From positions 1-10,323 of the forward strand of contig CALJLC010000476.1 in NCBI GenBank assembly GCA_937982605.1: a stretch of 10,323 bases of DNA, read 5' to 3'. Positions 1 to 7,892 of the stretch are shown piece after piece. The notes under the pieces are model-generated. The model did no database searches. It was not told the DNA's origin and was given only the letters and a program-made list of their open reading frames with translations. The translations under genes and the position numbers were made by a program. The DNA is from an uncultured Gemmatimonadales bacterium (GTDB lineage Bacteria; Gemmatimonadota; Gemmatimonadetes; Longimicrobiales; Gaopeijiaceae). Within the stretch, counting starts at the first letter, position 1, and each line of letters begins with the position of its first letter.

Positions 1-1547
1 TCCGAGGCCCCCGAGGCTGCCGTCCCGCCTGCGCGCGCCCGTCGCCTGGCGTCGCGGCGCGCCAGGATCCGCGAGCCGAGTGCCGGGATGAAGGTGAACG
101 CCACGAAGAGCGAGGCGACGAGCGTCAGCGCCACGACGATCGCGAGCGGCACGTAGAAGACGCGCAGCTCCCCCTGCAGGTAGACGAACGGGACGAAGAC
201 GATGAGCGTCGTGGCCGTCGAAGCGAGGATCGGCAGCACGACCTCGCGCGCGCCGTGCTCCGCGGCCTCGTACGGCGCCTCGCCGCGCTGGTGGCGCCGG
301 TAGATGTTCTCGAGCACGACGATCGAGTTGTCGACCACGAGCCCGAAGCCGAGGGCGAGGCCCATCAGCGTGAGCAGGTTCAGGGTGAGGCCGCCGAAGT
401 AGATCAGGTTCAGCGCGATCAGCACGCTGAACGCGATCGTCGCGAAGACGAGCCCGGCCGAGGTGAACGAGCGAAGGAAGAGCAGCAGCACGCCGAAGAT
501 GACGAGCGCGCTCACCAGCGCCCGGGTGCGGAGATCGGTGAGCTGGCGCGCGATCTCCTCGCTCATGTCGTCCTCGAGGATGAACTCGGTGCCCGGCGGA
601 TTGAGCCGCTCCAGCTCGGCCAGGCGGGCCTTCACCGCCTCCGCGACCCGCACGGTGTTCACCCCGATGCCGCGCATGACCTCGAAGCCGACCGCCGGGC
701 TCAGGTCGATGCGCGAGAGCTGTCTCGGCTCCTCGTACGTGTCGAAGACCGTCGCCACGTCGCCGACCCGGACCGGCGTACCGCCCGCGGAGGTGATGAC
801 CGCTTCGCGGACGTCCTGGGCGCTGCCCGGGCGGTTCATGATCGTGATCGTCCGCTCGGTGCTCTCCTCGCGGACGATCCCGGCCTCACGCACGAGGTCG
901 AGCTCGCTGATGGACCGCTGCACGGTCACCGGGTCGAGCCCGAGCGCGCCGATCTTCTCCTCGTCGAGCTGCACCTCGAGGCGGCGCTGCCGGCCTCCGA
1001 AGACGCGCACAAGCGCCACGCCGTCGAGCGCGGAGAGATCCGGCGCGACGACATCGTCGAGGTGGCGCCGCAGCGCCTCGAGCGTGAACGGACCGGTGAA
1101 GGTGTAGAGCAGGAAGGGCTGGTTCTGCTCCTCGAACTCCTCCGGCACGTACTGGCTCACCTGGACGCCACGCACGCCCGCCGGGAGGGTCTCCTCGAGC
1201 GTCGCGACCCGCTCGGACAGGTCGAGGCGAGCGAAGTCCATGTCCGTGTCGCGCTGGAACTCGATGTCGATCCGCGCGGTGCCGGTGCCCTGCTGCTCGA
1301 ACGACTCCGACACGATGCGCTCCACTCCGCGCACCTGCTGCACCGTCGACTCGAGCGGCGCGGTCAGAAACGCCTCGACGGTCTCCGGCGAGGCGCCTGG
1401 CCACGACGCGCTGACCATGAGGCGGGGGAGGCGCGTGTCCGGGAGCAGCTCGATCGGGACGTTCCGCCACGCGGCAACGCCGAGCAGCGCGACGGCCGTG
1501 TACGCCATCGCGACCGCCACCGGGCGGCGCAGGCTCAGCCGGATCAC
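1..1547 (-). CDS. RND efflux transporter, second of a tandem pair (3' end beyond window)
   Basis: Inner-membrane proton-driven RND (AcrB/MdtB-like) pump subunit. The first 515 residues are visible and the C-terminal half lies off the left edge. TM1 is at about residues 10-28 after the typical 'RRPVAV' start, followed by the 'PIELLPD' segment. The periplasmic porter region spans about 30-340, with 'TDMDFARL' at 101-108. TM2-TM6 run from about 343 to 490. TM4 carries 'VVDNSIVVLENI' (405-416), so the AcrB Asp-Asp pair is Asp406-Asn407 here. I chose the GTG at 1547-1545, which overlaps the TGA of the upstream RND gene by 4 nt and places the conserved RRP motif at the usual distance from the start. 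No strong Shine-Dalgarno is visible, only a G-run, so translational coupling is likely. Its N-terminus aligns by eye with the upstream RND protein, but it has a longer, Glu/Gln-rich stretch at 134-143. The substrate cannot be told from sequence; multidrug or amphiphile export is a family-level guess. Confidence 0.93.
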   Translation of the reverse strand, partial: MIRLSLRRPVAVAMAYTAVALLGVAAWRNVPIELLPDTRLPRLMVSASWPGASPETVEAFLTAPLESTVQQVRGVERIVSESFEQQGTGTARIDIEFQRDTDMDFARLDLSERVATLEETLPAGVRGVQVSQYVPEEFEEQNQPFLLYTFTGPFTLEALRRHLDDVVAPDLSALDGVALVRVFGGRQRRLEVQLDEEKIGALGLDPVTVQRSISELDLVREAGIVREESTERTITIMNRPGSAQDVREAVITSAGGTPVRVGDVATVFDTYEEPRQLSRIDLSPAVGFEVMRGIGVNTVRVAEAVKARLAELERLNPPGTEFILEDDMSEEIARQLTDLRTRALVSALVIFGVLLLFLRSFTSAGLVFATIAFSVLIALNLIYFGGLTLNLLTLMGLALGFGLVVDNSIVVLENIYRRHQRGEAPYEAAEHGAREVVLPILASTATTLIVFVPFVYLQGELRVFYVPLAIVVALTLVASLFVAFTFIPALGSRILARRDARRRARAGGTAASGAS

Positions 1548-4500
1548 GAGCCCCCCGCGGGCTGGGGTGACGGGCCCGACGCGTTGCCACCCGTGCCCGC
1601 GACCTCGGCCGTGCCGGCCGCCGCATCCGCCCCTCCGGCGAGCGCCAGCCGAACACCCTCCACCGTCTGGTAGACCACCGGAACGACGATCAGCGTGAGC
1701 GCCGTCGCCACGACGAGACCGCCGATCACCGCGATCGCGAGCGGCGCGCGCAGGTCCGAGCCACGTCCGATGCCGAGCGCCATCGGGAACAGACCGAGCA
1801 CCGTCGTGACCGTCGTCATGAGGATCGGACGCAGCCGAACGCGTCCGGCCTCCAGGATCGAGGCCCGCAGCGTCATCCCCTGACGGCGCGCCTGGTTGAT
1901 GAAGTCGACCTTCACGATGGCGTCGTTGACCACGATGCCGACGAGGATCACCACGCCGATCAGGCTCATCGTGTTGAGGCCCTGGCCGGTCAGCACGAGG
2001 GCGCCCACGGCGCCGACGAGGGCCAGCGGCACGGCCATGAGAATCGTGAACGGGTGGACGAACGACTCGAACTGCGCGGCGAGGATCATGTAGACGAGGA
2101 TCAGGGCGAGCGCGAAGGCGAACGCGAGGTCGCGAAAGGAGCGCCGCATCTCCTCGTTCTCTCCGCCGACGTCCCAGCGCACGTCGGCGCTCGGCTGCAT
2201 CGCGGAGAGGGTCGCCTCGATCTCGCCGCTCGCCGCGTCGAGTCCGCCGTCGACGACGTCGGCGTACACCGGGATGACCCGGGACTGGTCCTCGCGGTGG
2301 ACCTCGGCGGGCCCCACGGCCTCGCGGATCCGGACGAGCTCGCGGAGGGGCACGCCGTTGACGCGGAGCTCGTCGAGCGTCGAGCGCGCGTAGCGCCGGT
2401 CTTCCGGGTAGCGCACCACGACGTCGATCTTGCGGTCGAAGTCGACGAATTCGGTGGCCACGGCGCCCCGCATGGCACGGTCGACCGTCTCGGCCACGGT
2501 GCGCGGATCGACGCCGTAGCGGGCGCAGGCGGTGCGGTCGATCTCGACCTGGATCTGCGGCTGCCCCCGCTCCGAGCCGATGCGGACGTTGGCCAGCGCC
2601 GGCACCTGCGCCACGAGCGCGGCGATCTGCTGGGCGACGACGTAGACCTCGTCCAGGTCCTCCCCGCGGACGCGCACGGCCACATCGGCCTCCGATCCGC
2701 CCAGCATGGCACCGAGCGCGGTCGCCTGGCCGGTCTCGACGGAGAGCGCCCCGGAGGGGAAGCGGTCGGCGAGCGCGCGCATGCGCTCCGCCACCGGCTC
2801 GCTCGCCACGCCGTCGCGCACGCGGACCTGGAACGTCGCGGTGTGCAGGCCGGAGCTCTCCTCGCCCTCGGAGTAGGCGCGCACGTCCCGACCCACGCTG
2901 CTGAAGACCGTCGCCACGTCGGGGTCGTCGAGCACCGCGGACTCGATCCGCCGCGCCGCGTCGTCCGTCGTGGCGAGCGACGTCCCCTCCGCCAGCTTGA
3001 GGTCGATCGAGAAGCCGCCCTGGTCGACCTCGGGCAGGAGGTCCCGGGGCAGCGCGGCCGCGGCGGCGACGGTGAGGCCGAGGGCCAGCGCCGAGCCGGC
3101 GAGGACGCGGCCCGACCGGTCGAGCGACCACTCGAGCGCGCGGTGATACACCGCGGCGAAGCGGGCGAACGCCGCGTCGAAGGCGTCGAGGAGCGGCCGC
3201 GCCGCCCGGGCCAGGAGCCCGCCGATGCCGGAGAGCCAGAAGCCGACCAGCTCGACTCCGAACGCGAAGAGCCACCGCAGGAAACGGAAGGGTGCCGCCA
3301 CGACCGTCCCCGCCACCCGGCGGGCGCGTCGAAGGAAGCGCCGGACGGCCCCGCCGGAGCCGTCGTCCTCGGGCGACGCGTCGGCCGCCACCGCCGGGCC
3401 CGGGTCGTCGGCTACCTGCCCCGCCACCGCGAAGCGCGCGGCGGGCGAAGGCAGCAGCGTGAGGGCCACGAGCAGGGAGGCCAGCAGCGAAAACGCGACG
3501 GCCAGCGAGAGGTCCCGGAAGAGCGCCCCGGCGACGCCCTCCACGTAGATGATCGGCCCGAAGACGGAGATGGTGGTGAGCGTCGCCGCGGTGATCGCCG
3601 CCTGGACCTCCTCGGCCCCGGCCGCGGCCGCCTCGACCGCGTCCTTCCCGAGCTCTTCCCGGTGCCGGAAGATGTTCTCGAGCACGACGATGGCGTTGTC
3701 CACCAGCATGCCGACGCCGAGGGCCAGACCGCCGAGGCTCATGATGTTCAGGCTGACGCCGGCCGCTTCCATGAGCGCGAACGTCCCCACCACCGAGATC
3801 GGGATCGCCACGGCGATCGCGACCGGATAGCGACTGTCGCGCAGGAAGAGGAAGAGCACCAGGAAGGCGAGCAGACCTCCGAAGACGAGCGCCTGCACGA
3901 CGTTGGAGATCGAGTCGGCGATGAAGCCCGCCTGGTCGTCGGCGACCTCCACGCGGATCTCCGGATACTCGTCCGCGAGCTCGACCAGGACGGCCCGCAC
4001 GTCTTCGGCCACCGCGACGGTGTTCGCGCCCGACTCCTTGAAGATGAGCAGCCCGACGGACTCCTCCTCGCCGTATCGGGTGATCGCCTCCCGCTCGGCG
4101 AAGCCGTCGACGACGCGCCCCACGTCCTCGAGGCGCACGACCCGGGTGCCGGTGCCGTTCTGGAGCGTCTGACGCGCCACGACGACGTCGCCGATCTCCT
4201 CGACCGTCTGGAACTCGCCGAGCGTGCGCAGCGGGTAGCGGTAGCGCCCCTGGAGGATCGTGCCGCCGGGCGCGCTCACGTTGGCCCGGTCGAGGGCCTG
4301 CGAGATCTGCTCGAGCGTGAGGCCGTACGAGTCGAGGAGCCGGGGCTCGACCTCCACGCGGATCTCCCGGTCGAGTCCGCCGGCCACGGCGGCCTGCGCG
4401 ACACCGTCGAGCTGCTCCATGCGGCGGCGGAAGACGGTCTCGGCGAGCTCCTTGGTGCGCCAGAGGTTCTCGCCGCCCGACACCGAGAGCGTCATGATCG

Positions 4501-4909
4501 GCGCGGACTCGGGATCGACGCGCAGGATCGTCGGCCGGCTCACGGTCTCGGGCAGCGCGTCGCGGGCGTTGTCCAGGCGCTCGCGCACGTTGAGCATGGC
4601 GAAGTCCATGTCGGTGCCCCACGCGAAGCGCAGCGTGACGAGGCTCACTCCGTAGCGCGACGTCGAGGTGACCCGCTCGACACCGGGCACCGCGGCCACC
4701 GCTCCCTCGATCGGCTCGGTGATGCGCCGCTCGACCTCGGCGGGCGCGACCTCCGGATAGACGGTATAGACGACGAGGCGCGGGTAGCTGACGTCGGGCA
4801 GGAGGTCGATCGGGAGCCGGACGTAGGAGATGCCGCCCAGCAGGACGATCGCCAGAAAGAGCATCCAGACCGCGACGGGGCGTCGCGTGGAAGCGCCGGG
4901 GACGGACAC
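1544..4909 (-). CDS. RND efflux transporter, full length (AcrB/MdtB-like family)
   Basis: 1121-residue inner-membrane pump of the RND superfamily, which couples proton influx to substrate export through a periplasmic adaptor and TolC. TM1 is at about 12-30 and the first porter domain at 35-335. TM2-TM6 lie at about 336-487, with TM4 motif 'GMLVDNAIVVLENI' (400-413). A long cytoplasmic linker spans 490-600, TM7 601-620, and the second porter domain 621-925. TM8-TM12 run from about 926 to 1080, with TM10 'GIVVNDAIVKVDFIN' (991-1005) and the family signature 'RLRPILMT' (1025-1032). An Ala/Gly/Pro-rich tail follows. The usual AcrB length is about 1050, and the extra residues lie in the linker and tail. 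Start is GTG at 4909-4907, 3 nt after the TGA of the TolC gene; it gives the standard short N-terminus before 'RRPVAV'. AcrB Asp408 corresponds to Asn405 and Lys940 to Asn995, with Asp996 and Lys1000 nearby. The substrate is unknown. Confidence 0.96.
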   Translation of the reverse strand: MSVPGASTRRPVAVWMLFLAIVLLGGISYVRLPIDLLPDVSYPRLVVYTVYPEVAPAEVERRITEPIEGAVAAVPGVERVTSTSRYGVSLVTLRFAWGTDMDFAMLNVRERLDNARDALPETVSRPTILRVDPESAPIMTLSVSGGENLWRTKELAETVFRRRMEQLDGVAQAAVAGGLDREIRVEVEPRLLDSYGLTLEQISQALDRANVSAPGGTILQGRYRYPLRTLGEFQTVEEIGDVVVARQTLQNGTGTRVVRLEDVGRVVDGFAEREAITRYGEEESVGLLIFKESGANTVAVAEDVRAVLVELADEYPEIRVEVADDQAGFIADSISNVVQALVFGGLLAFLVLFLFLRDSRYPVAIAVAIPISVVGTFALMEAAGVSLNIMSLGGLALGVGMLVDNAIVVLENIFRHREELGKDAVEAAAAGAEEVQAAITAATLTTISVFGPIIYVEGVAGALFRDLSLAVAFSLLASLLVALTLLPSPAARFAVAGQVADDPGPAVAADASPEDDGSGGAVRRFLRRARRVAGTVVAAPFRFLRWLFAFGVELVGFWLSGIGGLLARAARPLLDAFDAAFARFAAVYHRALEWSLDRSGRVLAGSALALGLTVAAAAALPRDLLPEVDQGGFSIDLKLAEGTSLATTDDAARRIESAVLDDPDVATVFSSVGRDVRAYSEGEESSGLHTATFQVRVRDGVASEPVAERMRALADRFPSGALSVETGQATALGAMLGGSEADVAVRVRGEDLDEVYVVAQQIAALVAQVPALANVRIGSERGQPQIQVEIDRTACARYGVDPRTVAETVDRAMRGAVATEFVDFDRKIDVVVRYPEDRRYARSTLDELRVNGVPLRELVRIREAVGPAEVHREDQSRVIPVYADVVDGGLDAASGEIEATLSAMQPSADVRWDVGGENEEMRRSFRDLAFAFALALILVYMILAAQFESFVHPFTILMAVPLALVGAVGALVLTGQGLNTMSLIGVVILVGIVVNDAIVKVDFINQARRQGMTLRASILEAGRVRLRPILMTTVTTVLGLFPMALGIGRGSDLRAPLAIAVIGGLVVATALTLIVVPVVYQTVEGVRLALAGGADAAAGTAEVAGTGGNASGPSPQPAGGS

Positions 4910-4912
4910 CGC

Positions 4913-6373
4913 TCAGCCCGCCGGGATCAGCTCGCGCAGCGGCCCGCCCACGGCCTGCTCCAGCGCGAGAAAGGCGTCGTAGAAGGCGTAGCGGGCCGTG
5001 ATGACCTGCCGGCGCGTGGAGGCTTCCTGCTCGAAGGCCGAGCGCAGATCCTCGAAGGAGCGGCTGCCCAGCCGGTACTCCTCACGGGCCAGCCGGAGCG
5101 CCTCCTGGGCGATCGTGCTCGAGCGCTCCGCCAGCCGGAACGTCGCCCACTGGTTCTCGAGGTCGAGCAGGCCGCCCCGGATCGCCTCCTCGAGCTCGAG
5201 GCGCGCCTGTCGGTCGGATTCGCGCTGGTTGCGCAGCTCGATGGCGGCCTGCTGCTGCTGCACGGTCTGCCCGGAGAGACCGCCGAGCACGGGGATGGAG
5301 AACTGGATGTAGAACTGACCCTCCGGCTCGCCGGTGATCGAGGGATCGAACAGGGCGCTCGTCCGCTCGCTGAAGCTCTGGCGATAGAGGCTGACGCCCG
5401 CCGCGACCCTCGGCCACCACTGCGCGCGCCGCTCGGAAAGGCCCAGCTGAGCCGACCGGATCGCGACCTCCGAGCGGCGCAGCGTCGGGCTGACTTCCCC
5501 GGCCCGCGAGATCAGCGCGCCCGCGTCGAGCCCGGACGGATCGAAGATCGGAAACTCGGTCTCCACGACCTCGATCGGCCGCGTGTCCGTGGCGCCCATC
5601 GACGTCCGCAGAGTGAGCAGCGCGCGCGTGTGCGCGGTCTCCTGCTGCTGGAGGGCGAGCGCCTGCTGCTCGATCGCGAGCTCGGCGTTGAGCACGTCGA
5701 CCCGCGTGCGCAGGCCGAGCGAGAAGAGCCGCTCGGCGACGTCGAGGTCGATGCGTCGCGCCTCGAGGAGCTCCTCCTCGGCCGCCAGAAGCTCCTTCTG
5801 CTCGAGCGCGTCCAGGTAGCCGCGCTGGACGGTGATCTGCACGTCGGTGAGCGCGACCAACTCGGCCACGTCGCGGTCCTCGTTGACGAGCTGCTGTCGT
5901 CGGTGCGCGTGGAACAGCGACATGCCCTGGAACTGCCAGGAGAGGCTGAGCTGGTGGCGCGTCTGTGAGAAGTAGTTCCAGTCGGCCTGCGGATCGGCGA
6001 TCGGGTTGCCGAAGTTGTCGAAGGCCTGACGCTGGAGGTTGCCGGTGAAGGCGGTCTGGAACAGGGTCAGGCTCACCTGCGGGAGAAGCTGATCCATCCA
6101 CGTCGACCGCATCTCGCTCCCGTTGAGCTGGGCCGAGTTGACGGCTCGGCGCACCTCGGGGTTCTGACCCGAAGCGAGGGCGAGCGCCTGGTCGAGAGAG
6201 AGCACCCGGGGCGCGGCGTCGCCCGCGAGCCCGGACGGCTCCTGCGCGGCGGCCCGGCTCGTCGGGACGAACGCCAGAGCGAGGGAGAGCGACAGCACCA
6301 CGGCCCGCGCGGGGCAGGCGGAGAACGCCCCGGCGCGGCGGGACGCCCCCGGGACGCCCTTCGGGCCCCTCAT
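4913..6373 (-). CDS. TolC-family outer-membrane efflux protein
   Basis: 486-residue outer-membrane channel of the OEP (PF02321-type) family, the exit duct of a tripartite pump. A long basic N-region (1-23) and a hydrophobic core (about 25-38) lead to a likely signal peptidase I site, AAA|Q at 43/44. There is no lipobox. Two homologous OEP repeats follow: about 57-260, with the opening 'LSLDQALALA' and the helical stretch 'LFSLGLRTRVDVLNAELA' (216-233), and about 285-475, with 'EEYRLGSRSFEDL' (431-443). Gln/Glu/Leu-rich helices and the periplasmic 'G-LRTRVDVL' type turns fit the TolC tunnel. Start is ATG at 6373-6371, which overlaps the adaptor TGA by 4 nt (ATGA) and has GGGAGG 8 nt upstream. 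The same frame stays open far upstream through the adaptor gene, but that extension is arginine-rich antisense-like sequence and is not believed. Order adaptor-channel-pump differs from the commoner adaptor-pump-channel. Confidence 0.95.
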   Translation of the reverse strand: MRGPKGVPGASRRAGAFSACPARAVVLSLSLALAFVPTSRAAAQEPSGLAGDAAPRVLSLDQALALASGQNPEVRRAVNSAQLNGSEMRSTWMDQLLPQVSLTLFQTAFTGNLQRQAFDNFGNPIADPQADWNYFSQTRHQLSLSWQFQGMSLFHAHRRQQLVNEDRDVAELVALTDVQITVQRGYLDALEQKELLAAEEELLEARRIDLDVAERLFSLGLRTRVDVLNAELAIEQQALALQQQETAHTRALLTLRTSMGATDTRPIEVVETEFPIFDPSGLDAGALISRAGEVSPTLRRSEVAIRSAQLGLSERRAQWWPRVAAGVSLYRQSFSERTSALFDPSITGEPEGQFYIQFSIPVLGGLSGQTVQQQQAAIELRNQRESDRQARLELEEAIRGGLLDLENQWATFRLAERSSTIAQEALRLAREEYRLGSRSFEDLRSAFEQEASTRRQVITARYAFYDAFLALEQAVGGPLRELIPAG

Positions 6374-7575
6374 CGGCCCGGCCTCCCGCCCTCCGCCGCG
6401 ACGTCCTCCACGAGCCGGATCGGCGTGTCGTGGCTCAGATAGTGGTGGCCGTCGACGAGGACGATCTCTCCCGGCTCGACCATCCCCTGCTCCGGACCCT
6501 CCAGGAGGACCTCGACGTGCGTATCGTTCTCGCGGCCCGGATTGACGTAGCGCCACTTGGCGAGCCCGCTGTTCGGCCCCTCCTCGAAGACGAAGAGCAT
6601 GGTGCGGCGGCGGCCCTCGCCGCGCTCCAGGATGGCGGCGCGCGGCACGAGGATGCGGTCCGGAAGCGCCGCGGCGTCCAGCGCGACGTCGGCGTACAGG
6701 CCCGGCTTGATCCGACCTCCCGGGTTGGGCAGCTCGACGGTCACGCGCCCCGTGCTCGTCTCCGGATCGACGACGGGGTTGATGGTGCGGACCGAGCCCC
6801 GGAAGACCTCGCCCGGGAAGGCGGCGAAGCGGACCTCGGCGCTGCGCCCCGGGGAGAGGGTGACGAGGTCGGCCTCGAGCACCTGTACCTCGACCCGGAT
6901 CGGATCGAGGTCGACGAGGGTGAGGAGCTCGGTCCCCGCGGAGACGTGGTCGCCCTCCACGACCTGCAGATCGGCGATCCGACCCGCGTACGGCGCGACG
7001 ACCCGCGTGCGCTCCAGCTGGATCTGCGCCCGCTGCAGCCCGACCTCCGCCTGATCGAGACCGCTCGTGGAGCGGGCGATCCGCTCGCGGTCCGCCCGGA
7101 GCTGCGGGTCCTCGATCTCGTCGTCGAAGAGGACGCGCTGTCGGTACTCGGTCTCGGCCACGCGCAGATCGGCCCGGGCCTGCGCCACGTCGAGCGCCGG
7201 CTGCACCGTGTCGAGCTGGACGAGCACGGCGCCGGCCGCGGCGCGGTCGTTCTCCTCGACCGGAACGGAGCGCACCACGCCCTCGACCTGCGCCGTGAGC
7301 GTCGTGCGACGCCAGGCGGCGGCCTGTCCGGCGGCGCGCACGCGGATCCAGAGCGTGTCCCGAACGACCTCGGCGCCGCTGACCGGCTGGGCCACGCTGG
7401 CCGAGAACTGCGCCGGGACCGTCCCCTCGGGAAGCACCAGCTCGGCCGATTCCTCCGGAGCGGCGTCCTCGTCGCCCGTGTCGCTGCCGAGCAGCTTCCA
7501 CGCCACCCCGGCGGAGGCCACGAGGAAGACTACGGCGACGGTGGCGAGGCTGAGCGTGCGACGGGAATGGCTCAT
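6370..7575 (-). CDS. Membrane-fusion (periplasmic adaptor) protein of RND efflux system
   Basis: 401-residue HlyD/AcrA-like adaptor linking the RND pumps to the TolC channel. An N-terminal hydrophobic helix (about 8-28) has no Cys, so the protein is probably anchored by an uncleaved TM segment rather than a lipid. An acidic linker (32-46) follows. The lipoyl-like half-motifs are at about 92-121 ('AQVEGVVRSVPVEENDRA') and 192-222 ('VVAPYAGRIADLQVVEGD'). They bracket a short alpha-hairpin (122-190). A beta-barrel covers about 224-300, with the conserved 'RIKPGLYADVAL' (288-299), and the membrane-proximal domain runs about 305-390. Start is ATG at 7575-7573: an in-frame TAG lies two codons upstream, so nothing longer is possible. 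The Shine-Dalgarno is weak, an AGGTA 11 nt upstream. It is the first gene of the operon, so the promoter should lie in the divergent region to its right. Confidence 0.95.
   Translation of the reverse strand: MSHSRRTLSLATVAVVFLVASAGVAWKLLGSDTGDEDAAPEESAELVLPEGTVPAQFSASVAQPVSGAEVVRDTLWIRVRAAGQAAAWRRTTLTAQVEGVVRSVPVEENDRAAAGAVLVQLDTVQPALDVAQARADLRVAETEYRQRVLFDDEIEDPQLRADRERIARSTSGLDQAEVGLQRAQIQLERTRVVAPYAGRIADLQVVEGDHVSAGTELLTLVDLDPIRVEVQVLEADLVTLSPGRSAEVRFAAFPGEVFRGSVRTINPVVDPETSTGRVTVELPNPGGRIKPGLYADVALDAAALPDRILVPRAAILERGEGRRRTMLFVFEEGPNSGLAKWRYVNPGRENDTHVEVLLEGPEQGMVEPGEIVLVDGHHYLSHDTPIRLVEDVAAEGGRPGR
6382..6387 (-). promoter_or_regulatory. Ribosome binding site of the TolC-like gene
   Basis: GGGAGG on the minus strand, 8 nt before the ATG at 6373 and inside the end of the adaptor coding region. 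It supports the short start of the channel gene over the much longer open frame upstream. Confidence 0.6.
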
Positions 7576-7647
7576 CGGCTATCTCGTACCTGTGCGGTGC
7601 GGCGGGAGGGTCCCCGCCTCCGGGTCGCCCCTGAGACGCGGTCGGGC

Positions 7648-7656
7648 ACATATACT
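7648..7656. promoter_or_regulatory. Candidate -10 element(s) in the divergent region
   Basis: On the plus strand TATACT (7651-7656) matches the sigma-70 -10 consensus at five of six positions. On the minus strand the same spot reads TATATG (7653-7648), four of six. No good TTGACA-like box stands 16-18 nt upstream on either strand. If the plus-strand element is used, the secreted protein gene has a leader of roughly 235 nt; if the minus-strand element is used, the adaptor leader is roughly 65 nt. Confidence 0.25.
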
Positions 7657-7676
7657 GTTGCTACGCCGCGTCCGGA

Positions 7677-7711
7677 GCCGGCTTGCGGCAATATGCCGGC
7701 GGGTGCCGGCG
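7677..7711. repeat. Cluster of GCCGGC palindromes, possible operator
   Basis: GCCGGC occurs at 7677-7682, 7695-7700 and 7705-7710. The last two are part of a direct repeat TGCCGGCG (7694-7701 and 7704-7711) with a 10-bp period, one helical turn. A 5-bp inverted repeat CGGCA-ata-TGCCG (7686-7698) sits between. The position next to the candidate -10 would suit a regulator site, but GCCGGC is expected fairly often in DNA this GC-rich, so chance is a real alternative. Confidence 0.25.
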
Positions 7712-7886
7712 CATCGCGAACGGTTTTCACGCGCGTTCCCCTCGACGAATGCGGTACGGTGCAGCGCGACGGGCGGACGGCGCTTCGGACCGCCCCTCTC
7801 CTAGACGCATGTCGCGCCGAAACCGTGCACGAGTCCGGCCCGGATTGCCCTTGCGAGCCGGGCGGGTCACACTCGGGCGAGAGCGT

Positions 7887-7892
7887 GAGGGA
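7887..7892 (+). promoter_or_regulatory. Ribosome binding site fixing the start of the secreted protein gene
   Basis: GAGGGA, 7 nt before the ATG at 7900. It argues for 7900 over the alternative in-frame starts at 7693 (ATG), 7885 (GTG) and 7912 (ATG). Confidence 0.6.

Noticed and set aside
255..1673. A 472-codon plus-strand open frame opposite the second RND gene
   Set aside because: Same antisense composition artefact. The minus strand encodes a recognisable RND protein in frame from 1547 to the left edge, which has no stop within the window.
2054..5968. A 1304-codon plus-strand open frame opposite the RND and TolC genes
   Set aside because: It lies antisense to two clearly recognised genes. 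Its protein is rich in Arg, Asp, Glu and His with no domain or hydrophobic pattern, as expected opposite GC-rich coding DNA with few stop codons.
4913..7651. A 912-residue version of the TolC-like protein starting at 7651
   Set aside because: The first ~426 residues are Arg/Gly/Ala-rich sequence read out of frame through the adaptor gene. The signal peptide, the GGGAGG site and the ATGA overlap all place the start at 6373.
7771..7795. GGGCGG/CCGCCC hairpin as a terminator
   Set aside because: There is no U-tract after it, and it lies upstream of a gene, not after one. At this GC content a 6-bp GC stem is weak evidence by itself.
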